64,000 nucleotides of DNA from assembly GCF_900129725.1 (NCBI RefSeq), contig NZ_FQWQ01000003.1:592686-656685 (forward strand), given 5' to 3'. Each line of letters starts with the position of its first letter. The stretch's first letter is position 1. Positions 32,202 through 41,361 of this stretch are shown piece after piece. Below the pieces are notes generated by a model. It made no database searches and had not been told where the DNA came from. It saw only the letters and a list, made by a program, of their open reading frames with translations. The stretch is from Chryseolinea serpens. GTDB lineage: Bacteria > Bacteroidota > Bacteroidia > Cytophagales > Cyclobacteriaceae. The translations under genes and the position numbers were made by a program.

Positions 32202-33461
32202 ATGAAGAACATGCAACCACGAAGAGTAGTCGTTACCGGGCTGGGCGCCCTGGCACCCCTGGGTAATTCCATTCCGGAGTTCTGGAACAATCTGATTGCC
32301 GGCAAAAGCGGTGCGGCCCTCATCACCCGGTTCGACACATCGAAGTTCAAGACAAAGTTTGCCTGCGAGATCAAAGGCTATGATCCCAAAGATCACTTCG
32401 AGAAGACCGAAATACGCAAGATGGACCCCTTCACCCAATACGCCCTGGTGTCGAGTGCCGAAGCCCTGAAAGACTCCGGCCTCGATCTCGACAAAGTGGA
32501 CAAAACTCGCGTGGGCGTTATATGGGGGTCCGGCAACGGAGGCTTCTACACCTTTCAACAGGAAATGATCGAATATGGCCGCGGCGACGGCACGCCACGC
32601 ATCAACCCCTACTTCATCCCCAAAGTGATCGTGGACATCGCCTCGGGATGGATCTCCATCAAGTATGGTTTTATGGGCCCCAACTTCAGCACCGTGTCGG
32701 CTTGCGCCACCTCCACCACGGCCATCATCGATGCCATGAATTATATCCGCTGGAACAAAGCCGACATCTTCGTAACCGGCGGCTCGGAAGCGGCCATAAA
32801 CGAAGCCGGCATTGGCGGTTTTGGTGCCATGAAAGCGCTCTCCACACGCAACGACGACCCCCAGACCGCGTCACGCCCCTTCGATGTGGGGCGCGATGGA
32901 TTTGTGATGGGCGAAGGCGCCGGCGCGCTGATCCTGGAGGAATACGAACACGCCAAACGTCGGGGCGCGAGAATATATGCCGAGGTAGCCGGCGGCGGCA
33001 TGTCGGGCGATGCCTATCACTTAACGGCCACCCATCCCGAAGGCGCCGGTGCGCTGTTGGGCATGAAGTGGGCCCTGGAAGATGCCGACCTCAAACCCGA
33101 AGACGTAGACTACCTGAATCCGCACGCTACCTCCACACCGGTCGGTGACGAAAGTGAGATGAGAGCGGTGAAAAAATTCTTTGGCGACCACGCCTCCAAA
33201 ATGCACATCAGCGCCACCAAGTCGGCCACCGGCCACCTCCTGGGCGGCGCAGGTGCGATAGAATCCATCATCGCCATCAAAGCCGTCCACGAGGGGGTGA
33301 TTCCTCCGACGATCAACACAGAACACCTGGATCCGGATCTGCCGCAGGGTTTGAACATCGTGCTGAAAGAAAAAGTAGTGAAGCCGGTGAATGTGGCGAT
33401 GAGCAATACATTCGGTTTTGGCGGACACAACGCTACGGCTGTGTTTAGAAAAATTTCCTGA
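32202..33461 (+). CDS. fabF: 3-oxoacyl-[acyl-carrier-protein] synthase II
   Basis: FabF condenses malonyl-ACP with acyl-ACP in fatty acid elongation. The 419-residue protein has the thiolase-fold active site: C168 in VSACATSTTAI, His in NPHATSTPVGDESE and His in ATKSATGHLLGGAGAIES, and the terminal NTFGFGGHNATAVFRK. Length is typical. It is alone, with no acpP or other fab gene next to it, so it could be a second, regulated copy rather than the housekeeping one. An unusual upstream region (28-bp perfect palindrome) supports separate regulation. Confidence 0.93.
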   Translation: MKNMQPRRVVVTGLGALAPLGNSIPEFWNNLIAGKSGAALITRFDTSKFKTKFACEIKGYDPKDHFEKTEIRKMDPFTQYALVSSAEALKDSGLDLDKVDKTRVGVIWGSGNGGFYTFQQEMIEYGRGDGTPRINPYFIPKVIVDIASGWISIKYGFMGPNFSTVSACATSTTAIIDAMNYIRWNKADIFVTGGSEAAINEAGIGGFGAMKALSTRNDDPQTASRPFDVGRDGFVMGEGAGALILEEYEHAKRRGARIYAEVAGGGMSGDAYHLTATHPEGAGALLGMKWALEDADLKPEDVDYLNPHATSTPVGDESEMRAVKKFFGDHASKMHISATKSATGHLLGGAGAIESIIAIKAVHEGVIPPTINTEHLDPDLPQGLNIVLKEKVVKPVNVAMSNTFGFGGHNATAVFRKIS

Positions 33462-33501
33462 GAGTAATAAGTAATTTCACTGGAACAATTCTCCAGCGAT
33501 G

Positions 33502-33554
33502 AGCTGCATTTTTTCGACGCTGTTCATGTCGTAAAGATGCAGCTACATTTTTTT
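33502..33554 (+). terminator. Terminator after fabF
   Basis: AGCTGCAT (33502-33509) pairs with ATGCAGCT (33537-33544), with an inner CGAC/GTCG stem, followed by a run of seven T residues at 33548-33554. It lies between the convergent fabF and mlaF genes. Confidence 0.65.
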
Positions 33555-33558
33555 AATT

Positions 33559-33593
33559 CTGGTTCCTGGCTCCTGGATTCTGACTCCTGCGCT
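33559..33593. repeat. Five imperfect 7-bp repeats (CTGGNTC type)
   Basis: Reading CTGGTTC, CTGGCTC, CTGGATT, CTGACTC, CTGCGCT: five consecutive units share CTG at a strict 7-bp period. The last unit touches the stop codon of mlaF. The edge AATTCTGG is repeated as CCAGAATT at the start of a similar tract at 44116. Confidence 0.55.
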
Positions 33594-34341
33594 ACTTACT
33601 TCGCAGGCTGTTCATCACTTTGTTTGCAAACACAAAATCATCAAGCTCCTTCACACCCGAGTGCGTGATGTCTTTGTTGGTGCCCTCCCACAACTTATGG
33701 CCTTTGTAGAGAAACATGATCTTCTCGCCAATACCCATCACTGAGTTCATGTCGTGCGTCACCACGATGGTGGTGATGTCAAGGTCCTCCGACAGGTCCT
33801 GGATAAGTTCGTCGATAAGAATAGAAGTTTGCGGGTCGAGACCGGAGTTGGGTTCGTCACAAAACAGGTAGTTAGGGGTGTTCACAATAGCGCGGGCAAT
33901 GCCGACACGTTTTTTCATCCCGCCGCTGATTTCGGAAGGCATTTTGGTGTTCACGTTTTCGAGGCCTACGCGCTGGAGGCAAAAGTTCACGCGGTCCAGC
34001 TTTTCGTTCAGGGGCATCTTGGTGAGTACGTCCAGGGGAAACATCACGTTTTGCTCGACATTCTTGGAATCGAACAGGGCGCCACCCTGAAAGAGCATGC
34101 CCATCTCGCGACGGATCTCCACTCTTTCTTCCGAGTCGCTGCCATAGAAATCGCGGCCGTCATAGAACACCTGGCCATAGTCGGGGCGGGCCAATCCCAC
34201 GATGCATTTGAGCAACACGCTTTTGCCCGTGCCGCTGGCGCCAATGATGAGGTTGGGCTTCCCTTTTTCAAAGCTGCCGCTGATCTCGTTGAGGATCACC
34301 CGTTCGCCAAACGACTTGGTTATGCTTTGGATCTTTATCAT
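33592..34341 (-). CDS. mlaF: Mla-type ABC transporter ATP-binding protein
   Basis: The 249-residue ATPase has Walker A GASGTGKS, the signature SGGMKKRVGIARA, and Walker B LFCDEPNSGLDP followed by the His switch (VVTHDMNS). The NSGLDP form is the one seen in MlaF. With MlaE it powers lipid movement between the inner membrane and the outer-membrane side. It overlaps mlaE by four bases. No mlaD gene follows here; the downstream side is convergent with fabF. Confidence 0.9.
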   Translation of the reverse strand: MIKIQSITKSFGERVILNEISGSFEKGKPNLIIGASGTGKSVLLKCIVGLARPDYGQVFYDGRDFYGSDSEERVEIRREMGMLFQGGALFDSKNVEQNVMFPLDVLTKMPLNEKLDRVNFCLQRVGLENVNTKMPSEISGGMKKRVGIARAIVNTPNYLFCDEPNSGLDPQTSILIDELIQDLSEDLDITTIVVTHDMNSVMGIGEKIMFLYKGHKLWEGTNKDITHSGVKELDDFVFANKVMNSLRSK

Positions 34342-35075
34342 TTTGCGAGGAGGAGTTGGGCCAATAAATAATCTGCGATGAGCACGGCGATCACACTGCT
34401 GGTCACGGCCTGGGTACTGGAAACACCAACCTCCAGGGCACCGCCTTGTGTGTTGTATCCTTTGTAGCTGGAGATAGACGCCACCAGGAAGGCGAACACC
34501 ACCGACTTAATGAGTGCGAACACGACGGTGAATTCGTTGTAGCTGGAACGCAAGCCATACACAAAATCATTCGGCGAGATGATGCCCGTGAGAGTGCCCA
34601 CCAGGTAGCCGCCAAAAAGGGCGCATACACCTGCCGTGATCACTAACAAGGGATACATTAGGATGGACGCTATGATCTTGGGCAACACCAGGTAGGAGAT
34701 GGAATTTATGCCCATCACTTCCAGGGCATCGACCTGTTCGGTGATGCGCATGGTGCCCAGACCGCTGGCGATGCTGGAGCCGACCTTGCCGGCATAGATC
34801 ACGGCCATAATGGTGGGGGCCAGTTCCAGGATGACCATTTCGCGCACGACCTGCGAAATAACGTAGTCGGGAATGAAGCTGCTCACCATGTTGTAGGCCG
34901 TTTGCACCGTGGTCACCGCACCGATGAAGGTGGACACCAAGGCTACCAGGAAGACGGTGCCAATGCCCATGTTCATGCACTCTTCCAGCACGAGCTTGTA
35001 ATACGTTTTGAATGATTCACGGTTAACAAACAAGTTGCCGAGAAACATGAAATACTTTCCAATCTCTTTGATCAT
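34338..35075 (-). CDS. mlaE: Mla-type ABC transporter permease
   Basis: I start at ATG 35075 (MIKEIGKYFMFLGNLF); the reading frame extends to a TTG at 35096. The 245-residue protein has an amphipathic first helix and five to six spans with the MlaE landmarks LVSTFIGAVTTVQTAYNM, ELAPTIMAVIYAGKVGSSIASGLGTMRITEQVDALEVMGINSISYLVLPKI. It forms the lipid-transport channel with MlaF. It is divergent from the SDR gene at 35142. Confidence 0.92.
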   Translation of the reverse strand: MIKEIGKYFMFLGNLFVNRESFKTYYKLVLEECMNMGIGTVFLVALVSTFIGAVTTVQTAYNMVSSFIPDYVISQVVREMVILELAPTIMAVIYAGKVGSSIASGLGTMRITEQVDALEVMGINSISYLVLPKIIASILMYPLLVITAGVCALFGGYLVGTLTGIISPNDFVYGLRSSYNEFTVVFALIKSVVFAFLVASISSYKGYNTQGGALEVGVSSTQAVTSSVIAVLIADYLLAQLLLAK

Positions 35076-35141
35076 AGATGCAATAAACGAAGGCAATCAC
35101 TACCTTGCGAAAGATACCCAAAAATCTAACATTTAACATTC

Positions 35142-35846
35142 ATGAACAAACTCATCGTAGTGACCGGTGGCACGCGGGGTATCGGACGGGCGGTGATCGA
35201 AAAGTTTGCCGGCCAGGGTTTTGATGTCGCCACCTGTGCCCGCCAGAAGCCTGCCCTGGGTCAATTGCAGGACGAAGTAGAAAAGAAATTCGGCGTGAAG
35301 GTCTACACGCAGGTTGCCGACCTCTCGGTCAAAGCCCAGGTGAAGGCCTTCTGTGTGTGGGTGACCACCCTGCAACGTCCCGTCGACGTGCTGGTCAATA
35401 ACGCCGGGTTCTTCATCCCAGGCCAGCTGCTCTCCGAGGCCGACGACACGCTGGAGCAAATGATCAACGCCAATCTCTACAGTGCCTATCACGCCACCCG
35501 CGGCCTTGTGCCGCTCATCCCGCGCCACGCGGCAGCCCATATTTTCAACCTGTGTTCGATCGCCAGTTTTATGGCCTATCCCAACGGCGGCTCCTATGCC
35601 ATCTCCAAGTTTGCGTTGCTGGGATTTTCAAAATGCCTGCGCGAAGAGTTAAAGACGGAAGGCATCCGCGTCACCGCCGTCATGCCCGGCGCCACGCGCA
35701 CCGAAAGCTGGGACGGCACCGCGCTCCCCGACGAACGCTTCATGCCTGTCGAAGACGTTGCCGATGCGATCTATGGAGCCTATGCACTCTCGGGAAGAAG
35801 CGTGGTGGAGGAAATCATCATGCGTCCGCAGTTGGGCGATCTTTGA
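35142..35846 (+). CDS. Short-chain dehydrogenase/reductase
   Basis: A 234-residue classical SDR: MNKLIVVTGGTRGIGRAVIEKF, NNAGFF, Ser in CSIASF and YAISKFALLGF for the catalytic Tyr-Lys pair. The loop after strand 2 (ATCARQKPALGQL) carries Arg, suggesting NADP(H). The product is short for the family and lacks a long substrate loop, like the sepiapterin-reductase-like group. It is divergent from mlaE. The substrate is unknown. Confidence 0.88.
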   Translation: MNKLIVVTGGTRGIGRAVIEKFAGQGFDVATCARQKPALGQLQDEVEKKFGVKVYTQVADLSVKAQVKAFCVWVTTLQRPVDVLVNNAGFFIPGQLLSEADDTLEQMINANLYSAYHATRGLVPLIPRHAAAHIFNLCSIASFMAYPNGGSYAISKFALLGFSKCLREELKTEGIRVTAVMPGATRTESWDGTALPDERFMPVEDVADAIYGAYALSGRSVVEEIIMRPQLGDL

Positions 35847-35847
35847 C

Positions 35848-35905
35848 CGCCCTTGTTGGTGTTCTTCACCAACCGTCGCCCTTGTTGGTGTTCTTCACCA
35901 ACAAG
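35848..35905. repeat. Tandem pair of hairpin repeats (family seen again at 44158)
   Basis: A 26-bp unit starting CGCCCTTGTTGGTG is found at 35848-35873 and 35877-35902, a 29-bp period. Copy two forms a perfect 10-bp stem CTTGTTGGTG/CACCAACAAG with a TTCTT loop (35881-35905); copy one keeps the inner 7 bp. The element follows the SDR stop and lies between convergent genes. A third copy at 44158 has compensating base changes. Confidence 0.7.
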
Positions 35906-35993
35906 ATCAGCTTCCACTGCCCTTCTCGAAACCAGCATCTTTCTCACTCCACACAAAAAACATCCCCTGTAATAAGTATCTGTCTCATGCGAT

Positions 35994-37541
35994 CTATTTC
36001 CACACCGATCGCATCTTCCAAAGCCTGACGTCCACCGCGGCATCACCCCCTTCACTCCAGGTTTTCAAAACATAGTCACCCGTAGGAAAGATCTGGTCGG
36101 TAATGACCTGCTCACCGTCGTTGACATACACTTCGACGATGGAATGGTCGACATAAATCTGAAGTTTCAGCTTGCCATCTTGGAGTGATACAGGAGCACG
36201 CTCGATGCTGGGGAAACCGGCATCGAAAACGGGACCGGAGTGGGCGCGGTCCACGAAGACCTCGCCTTTGGTTTTATCATAGCCGATGCGGGTCTCTTCG
36301 TTAGGTCCCGTGTGAAGCGTCAACCCAAAACCGGTAGCGGAGCCGCCGTTGAACGCGTAGTCGATCACGCTGGCTTTGTCGAGCGTGGTCTCTCCCGCGG
36401 AATCAAACGCAATGCTGTCGCCCCGAAGGTTCGCTAATTCGCGCACGGGCCGTTGAAGAATACGATATCCTTTTGGCGTGTTGGCCACGTACAGTTCGCG
36501 GGGCAACGTCATGGCACTGCGCCAGGGCGACGTGGGAATGTGGTTGCCATAGGCCCAGTTGTTGGCCCAGCCCAGGAGGATCGTGCGGCCGTCCGCAGCG
36601 GGAAGGTTGCTGAAGGTTACCGCGGCATAAAAATCTTTTCCATACTCCAGGTACAGTGGGTACTGCGAAGGATGATCGGGCGTAAATTTTTTACCATCAA
36701 AGTTGCCTACGAAATATTGCATGCCCACATATTTCGGACCCTGCGGATGCGAATTGGAGATGAGCAACACCCATTTCTTTTTGGATGGATCGGCAACATC
36801 GGGCACTTGCACCAGGTCGGGGCATTCCCAGATCTTGGCCGTGTCGCCCAGGGGGCCGAAGGTGCTGAGCAAGGTCCAGTCTCTTAAATTCTTGGACGTA
36901 TAAAACTGCGCTTTGAATTGGTCAGGGATCACGACGGTCATCACCCATTTTTTTTCCGGGGCATACCACATCACTTTTGGGTCGCGGAAGTCCTTCAAAC
37001 CAATATCCAATACGGGATTGTGTTCATAACGTGTGAAGGTCCGGCCAAGGTCGCTGCTGTAGGCCACGCTCTGGTGTTGCCGCAGTTGCTGGCCCCTGCT
37101 GTGAACATGCGACGTGTAAATGGAGACGATCCCGCCGGAATCTTTCGGAAAGAATCCACTGGTGTTTTGATCGTCGGCTACCGCACTCCCGGAAAAGATC
37201 ATGGTGGAGTCCGCGCCACCTGCGTTCGCATATTCGTCGATGGCCACGGGCACGTGTTGCCAATGCAACAGGTCTTTGCTCACCGCATGTCCCCAACTCA
37301 TGTGGCCCCAGGTATTGCCATAAGGATTGTATTGATAGAAGAGGTGATACTCACCTTTATAAAAAATCAAACCATTCGGGTCGTTGGTCCAGTTGTGATC
37401 CGGCGAGAAGTGATATTGCGGACGATATTTTTCTTCATAGGGGACAGGTGCTGTTTCCTTTGCCGTTGTTTCCGGCGAGGGCTTTTGTTTACAGGAAAAT
37501 AAAAGTGCGAGCGGAAGGAGGAGGTACAGGGTCTTTGTCAT
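35994..37541 (-). CDS. Glycoside hydrolase family 32 (levanase/invertase-like) lipoprotein
   Basis: I start at ATG 37541, which gives a lipoprotein signal MTKTLYLLLPLALLFSCKQK; the frame runs on to 37679 but the extra N-terminus is not protein-like. The 515-residue enzyme shows the GH32 catalytic trio: nucleophile Asp in NWTNDPNG, FRDPKVMW (RDP) and IWECPDLV (EC). A C-terminal beta-sandwich ends with YVDHSIVEVYVNDGEQVITDQIFP. It hydrolyses fructans or sucrose outside the cytoplasm, likely at the outer membrane or periplasm. No SusCD pair is adjacent. Confidence 0.93.
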   Translation of the reverse strand: MTKTLYLLLPLALLFSCKQKPSPETTAKETAPVPYEEKYRPQYHFSPDHNWTNDPNGLIFYKGEYHLFYQYNPYGNTWGHMSWGHAVSKDLLHWQHVPVAIDEYANAGGADSTMIFSGSAVADDQNTSGFFPKDSGGIVSIYTSHVHSRGQQLRQHQSVAYSSDLGRTFTRYEHNPVLDIGLKDFRDPKVMWYAPEKKWVMTVVIPDQFKAQFYTSKNLRDWTLLSTFGPLGDTAKIWECPDLVQVPDVADPSKKKWVLLISNSHPQGPKYVGMQYFVGNFDGKKFTPDHPSQYPLYLEYGKDFYAAVTFSNLPAADGRTILLGWANNWAYGNHIPTSPWRSAMTLPRELYVANTPKGYRILQRPVRELANLRGDSIAFDSAGETTLDKASVIDYAFNGGSATGFGLTLHTGPNEETRIGYDKTKGEVFVDRAHSGPVFDAGFPSIERAPVSLQDGKLKLQIYVDHSIVEVYVNDGEQVITDQIFPTGDYVLKTWSEGGDAAVDVRLWKMRSVWK

Positions 37542-37620
37542 GGTCGTGCGTTTGAAAGGAAAGATACAAAAGCCGGGTGAGTTTTTAGGGATGGGCGTGC
37601 CCCACCGGAAAAGGTCCATC

Positions 37621-38955
37621 CTAATCGATGAGGATGGGATGAAAGGCGTCGATGAAGGTCGCGTCAGAATAACGCGCATTTTTTTGTTTCATGCTGCGGA
37701 GGCATGCTTTGTACAATCCATTCTCCAGCAAGTCACTGATCTTCTCCAGCATGTCAGCTTCCGTGTCGTCTTCCGATCCCCGGCGACCCCAGCCGTGATA
37801 GACCGCCCGGGTGCTGTTTCCGCGGGGGTCGAAGTCGTCGTGCACGGGATAGAGCAGGAGGGGGACCTCCGCTTCGATCGATTCCACCACGGAATTGAAT
37901 CCACCATGACTGACAAACAAGTCGGCGTGCTGCAACAAGGCCAACTGGGGTACGAAGTCAAAGACATGGACATTCTGGGGAATTGCCGGAAGATCGTTCT
38001 TTAATTTCGTGGAAACGACCAGGATGTGGGAGGTGTGTTTTAGGGCAGCCAAAAGCGTACGCAAAATGCGCATCACCCGCGCTTTGGTGTCGGCTTCCAG
38101 CGTGCCGAAAGCGCAGTAGATCAGTTTCGCTTTTTGAGTGTCTTTTTGTTTCAGGATGGCGGCCATCCGGTCGGTGTACTCCTGCGAAACATTGACCATC
38201 CTAGTCCAGCGGTTGAACCCGACGTAGTGATGCGTGGGCGGCGGTTCAAAACCCGGGAAATCGAATTCGGGTGGCGTGCAAATGAATTGGGGGATTTGAT
38301 CGACAGAAAAATTCATCAGGTTGGGGAGCGTGGAGATATATTTCGCGGGGATGCCATTCTTGCGCAACTGCCGTGCGATGAGGTGACGGTCGTCAAATCC
38401 GAAATATTTCAGTTTTTGATGTTTCACTTTATCCCATTGTGTCCGCTCCAGGTTTTCCATCGCCTCCTCAACGCCTTCTTCGTCTGCGGGAAATACATCG
38501 CTGTTCACCGGCGGCCGGCCGGGGAGGATATAGGAGGGGAATATGGCGTGAAACATCGCAATGCGTACGCCACGCGATTTTAAGTGGCGATACAAAATGA
38601 TGAAGTCCGTAGCGAGGGCGCAATCCAATACGACGGCGTCGGGCCGGAACGTGTCCAGCACCTGAAGGAGCTCCTTCTCCCGGTCGGCGTACAGGCGGTC
38701 CGTTACCCGGGCATACAACGAAGACCAATAGGGAAATCTTTTCTTTTGGACCTCGCTAACCCAATACTCAAAGCCCATCCCAAACGGTACGGATTTCAGC
38801 GGATGATAAGAAAATCCCAACGTCTTGACATAGCCCTGAAAAAATGCTGCGCCGGCCACCAAAATTTCATCGCCGCGGTTTCTCAGCGGAGTGGCCAGCC
38901 CCAGGGCGGGATGCATATGCCCGTAGCCATGATATGGAAAAAAAGCAACGCGCAT
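37621..38955 (-). CDS. GT1 family (UDP-) glycosyltransferase
   Basis: The 444-residue protein has the GT-B pattern of UGT/MGT enzymes. The N-terminal domain opens MRVAFFPYHGYGHMHPALGLATPLRNRG (His active-site base) and the C-terminal nucleotide-binding motif is FVPQLALLQHADLFVSHGGFNSVVESIEAEVPLLLYPV. The HGGxNS core is conserved. Acceptors are often lipids, macrolides or carotenoids and cannot be told here. It is followed 10 nt upstream by the SDR at 38966, and the two are likely co-transcribed. Confidence 0.9.
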   Translation of the reverse strand: MRVAFFPYHGYGHMHPALGLATPLRNRGDEILVAGAAFFQGYVKTLGFSYHPLKSVPFGMGFEYWVSEVQKKRFPYWSSLYARVTDRLYADREKELLQVLDTFRPDAVVLDCALATDFIILYRHLKSRGVRIAMFHAIFPSYILPGRPPVNSDVFPADEEGVEEAMENLERTQWDKVKHQKLKYFGFDDRHLIARQLRKNGIPAKYISTLPNLMNFSVDQIPQFICTPPEFDFPGFEPPPTHHYVGFNRWTRMVNVSQEYTDRMAAILKQKDTQKAKLIYCAFGTLEADTKARVMRILRTLLAALKHTSHILVVSTKLKNDLPAIPQNVHVFDFVPQLALLQHADLFVSHGGFNSVVESIEAEVPLLLYPVHDDFDPRGNSTRAVYHGWGRRGSEDDTEADMLEKISDLLENGLYKACLRSMKQKNARYSDATFIDAFHPILID

Positions 38956-38965
38956 AGGCGGCGGT

Positions 38966-39766
38966 TTATCGCACGGTCACGTTCCGGATGATCTTTGAAA
39001 ACAGCGGCGGGAAGAATCGTTTGATGTATACGAGCAGCACTTCTTTACCGCCAAAATACACCTCTTCCTTTTTCCCTTCGATGGCCCCCACGATCTTGCT
39101 TGCAACCCAGTCGACGGGTTTTCCCTTGGCTTGTGCGGTGTCCATTTTGTTCAGCGGCGTACCGTCGCCGGTCAGCGCCGACATGGAGATGGGCGTGCGG
39201 ATCACACCGGGACAAATCATCGTAACGGCGATATTGTCTTTGAAATTTTCTGCGCGCAAGGCATCAAAAAAACCGTGGAGGGCGTGTTTAGACGCCGCAT
39301 AGCCCGACCGGTAGGGTGTTCCGAATTTTCCGGCGACGCTGCTCAGCGTGACAAAGTGCCCTTGCTTGCGTTCGGTAAAATGGGGCAGCAAATATTTTGT
39401 GAGCGTGATGGCGCCAAAATAATTCACCTCCATCAAACGGCGGTATACGTCCATATCGGTGTCGCTGACAAAACTTCGCTGGCTGATGCCCCCGTTGTTG
39501 ATGAGCACGTCCACCTGTCCGAAAAGTTGAATGGCGGCTTCCGTGGAGAGCTTCAGCGTGGCCGGTTGCGAAAGGTCCAGCGGCAGGGTGCGGATGTTCG
39601 GTTGAGCCGACGCTTCGCAGTTGCCCTTCACACGCTCCAACTCCTCTTTTCGCCGGGCGGAAAGAATAAGCTTCGCGCCTTTTTTTGCCAGCGCATAGGC
39701 AAGGGCTTCACCGATCCCGGACGATGCCCCGGTTAGCCAAATGACTTTGTTCTTCAGGTTCGACAT
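38966..39766 (-). CDS. Short-chain dehydrogenase/reductase, DHRS7/Dhs-like
   Basis: The 266-residue SDR has MSNLKNKVIWLTGASSGIGEALAYALAKKGAKLILSARRKEEL, NNGGIS, catalytic Ser (TLSSVAG) and YAASKHALHGFFDALR. The final 30 residues are hydrophobic and basic (VLLVYIKRFFPPLFSKIIRNVTVR), suggesting membrane association, as in DHRS7-like enzymes. It precedes the glycosyltransferase gene by 10 nt, so the two may modify the same lipid-like substrate; this is an inference. Confidence 0.88.
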   Translation of the reverse strand: MSNLKNKVIWLTGASSGIGEALAYALAKKGAKLILSARRKEELERVKGNCEASAQPNIRTLPLDLSQPATLKLSTEAAIQLFGQVDVLINNGGISQRSFVSDTDMDVYRRLMEVNYFGAITLTKYLLPHFTERKQGHFVTLSSVAGKFGTPYRSGYAASKHALHGFFDALRAENFKDNIAVTMICPGVIRTPISMSALTGDGTPLNKMDTAQAKGKPVDWVASKIVGAIEGKKEEVYFGGKEVLLVYIKRFFPPLFSKIIRNVTVR

Positions 39767-39801
39767 GTTGCAACTGTGCGGTTCGTTAACGTTTCAGAAT
39801 T

Positions 39802-40308
39802 TTAAGCCCGTATGCGGTCATAGACGACAAAATCAAAAGCATACGGGTGCCGGTTGTCGGCGGGATGCGGCTTTCGCGATACTTCCTTCCAGGCTTTTGG
39901 ATCGACGTCAGGGAAGAACGTGTCCCCGTGCACGGTGGCGTGGATCTCGGTGAGATAAAGCCGGTCTGCAACGCCCATGCTCGCGGCATAGATCTCGGCG
40001 CCACCGATCACAAAGGCCTCGCGCTCACCGTTGCTCTCGGCGATGTTCAGGGCTTTGTCGAGCGTGTGCACCACCAGGCATCCCGGTGCCTTAAAGCCCA
40101 GCTGGCGTGTCACCACGATGTTGGTGCGATTGGGCAGGGGCCGGTATCGGTCGGGAATAGAATCGTAGTTCTTGCGACCCATAATGGTGTGATGACCCTT
40201 GGTGGTGTCCATGAAATATTTCATGTCGTCGGGTAAGTGCCAGGGCAGGTCGTTGTTCTTGCCAATGGCCCGGTTTTGCGACAAGGCCGCAATGAGCGAG
40301 ATGATCAT
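39802..40308 (-). CDS. folA: Dihydrofolate reductase
   Basis: DHFR reduces dihydrofolate with NADPH. The 168-residue protein has [32 protein letters not shown] (active-site Asp and Trp), [11 protein letters not shown], and VIGGAEIYA. All core motifs and the length are normal. Thymidylate synthase is not nearby. The gene is 90 nt before fmt in the direction of reading (fmt lies upstream). Confidence 0.96.
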   Translation of the reverse strand: MIISLIAALSQNRAIGKNNDLPWHLPDDMKYFMDTTKGHHTIMGRKNYDSIPDRYRPLPNRTNIVVTRQLGFKAPGCLVVHTLDKALNIAESNGEREAFVIGGAEIYAASMGVADRLYLTEIHATVHGDTFFPDVDPKAWKEVSRKPHPADNRHPYAFDFVVYDRIRA

Positions 40309-40397
40309 GTGCTGTTCGGTTTTCTACAGGCTCGATACGGCCCGGCGCCAACGCCATCCCAGTTCAAGCATGAAGGGTTATTTTTATGAATTACTGA

Positions 40398-41318
40398 TTA
40401 CACTTTATTTCCCCGGAAAAAATCCTGGACCGACATTCTTTTCTTGCCTTCCGGCTGAAGCTCGTCGATGGAAATCCAACCGTCGGATGCTTTAATGTAA
40501 AGATAATTTTTGTTGTCGGTGTCAAGGGTGCCGGGAGAATTTTGTCCGGCGGGTTTGCTGGCCAGTGAAACGGCAAAGATCTTATAGTTCTTGTCTGCCA
40601 GCGTGCACCAGGCCGCAGGGTAGGGACTTAATCCCCGCACAAAGTTTCTCACTACGCCCGCGGGCTGATCCCAACGGATCTCGCAGGTCTCTTTAAAGAT
40701 CTTGGGTGCATGCTTCACGACGGCGTTCGGAGGCTGCGGCGTAGAAGGATAATTCCCGGTTCCGATCGCCTTCACCGTTTTCAAGACCAAGCCTGAGCCA
40801 AGTTTCATGAGCCGTTCATAGAGCGTGCCCACCGTGTCGTTGTCATGGACGGGTTCTTTCTCCTGGAAGATGATGCTGCCGGTATCGATCTCCTGTTTCA
40901 GAAAAAACGTAGTGACCCCCGTCTCTTTTTCGCCGTTGATGATGGCCCAGTTGATGGGTGCCGCCCCGCGATAATCAGGCAACAGCGAGGCGTGGAGATT
41001 AAAAGTGCCTATCGCGGGCATGGCCCACACTACTTCCGGCAACATGCGAAACGCTACCACGATCTGCAGGTTGGCGTTATAGCTTTTTAGTTCTTCTATG
41101 AATTCGGGAGCCTTCAGATTGGTGGGCTGCAAAACGGGGAGATGGTGTTTCAGCGCACACTCCTTCACGGGCGAGTAAACGATTTTCTGTCCGCGTCCCT
41201 GCGGTTTGTCGGGGGCCGTCACCACAGCCACCACGTTGATGTGATGTTCAACCAGGATCTCCAGGCTGGGCACGGCAAATTCCGGGGTGCCCATAAAGAC
41301 TATGCGAAGTTCGTTCAT
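40398..41318 (-). CDS. fmt: Methionyl-tRNA formyltransferase
   Basis: Fmt formylates initiator Met-tRNA using 10-formyl-tetrahydrofolate. The 306-residue protein has MNELRIVFMGTPEFAVPSLEIL, the catalytic FNLHASLLPDYRGAAPINWAIINGEKETGVTTF (Asn, His, Asp set) and a C-terminal OB-fold (ACxVxDxN-like ASDGWISIDELQPEGKKRM). The family, length and motifs agree. It neighbours folA, consistent with one-carbon metabolism grouping. Confidence 0.96.
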   Translation of the reverse strand: MNELRIVFMGTPEFAVPSLEILVEHHINVVAVVTAPDKPQGRGQKIVYSPVKECALKHHLPVLQPTNLKAPEFIEELKSYNANLQIVVAFRMLPEVVWAMPAIGTFNLHASLLPDYRGAAPINWAIINGEKETGVTTFFLKQEIDTGSIIFQEKEPVHDNDTVGTLYERLMKLGSGLVLKTVKAIGTGNYPSTPQPPNAVVKHAPKIFKETCEIRWDQPAGVVRNFVRGLSPYPAAWCTLADKNYKIFAVSLASKPAGQNSPGTLDTDNKNYLYIKASDGWISIDELQPEGKKRMSVQDFFRGNKV

Positions 41319-41361
41319 TCGGCTTCAACGTTTCAGAAAGCAAACATACCATGCAGACGGA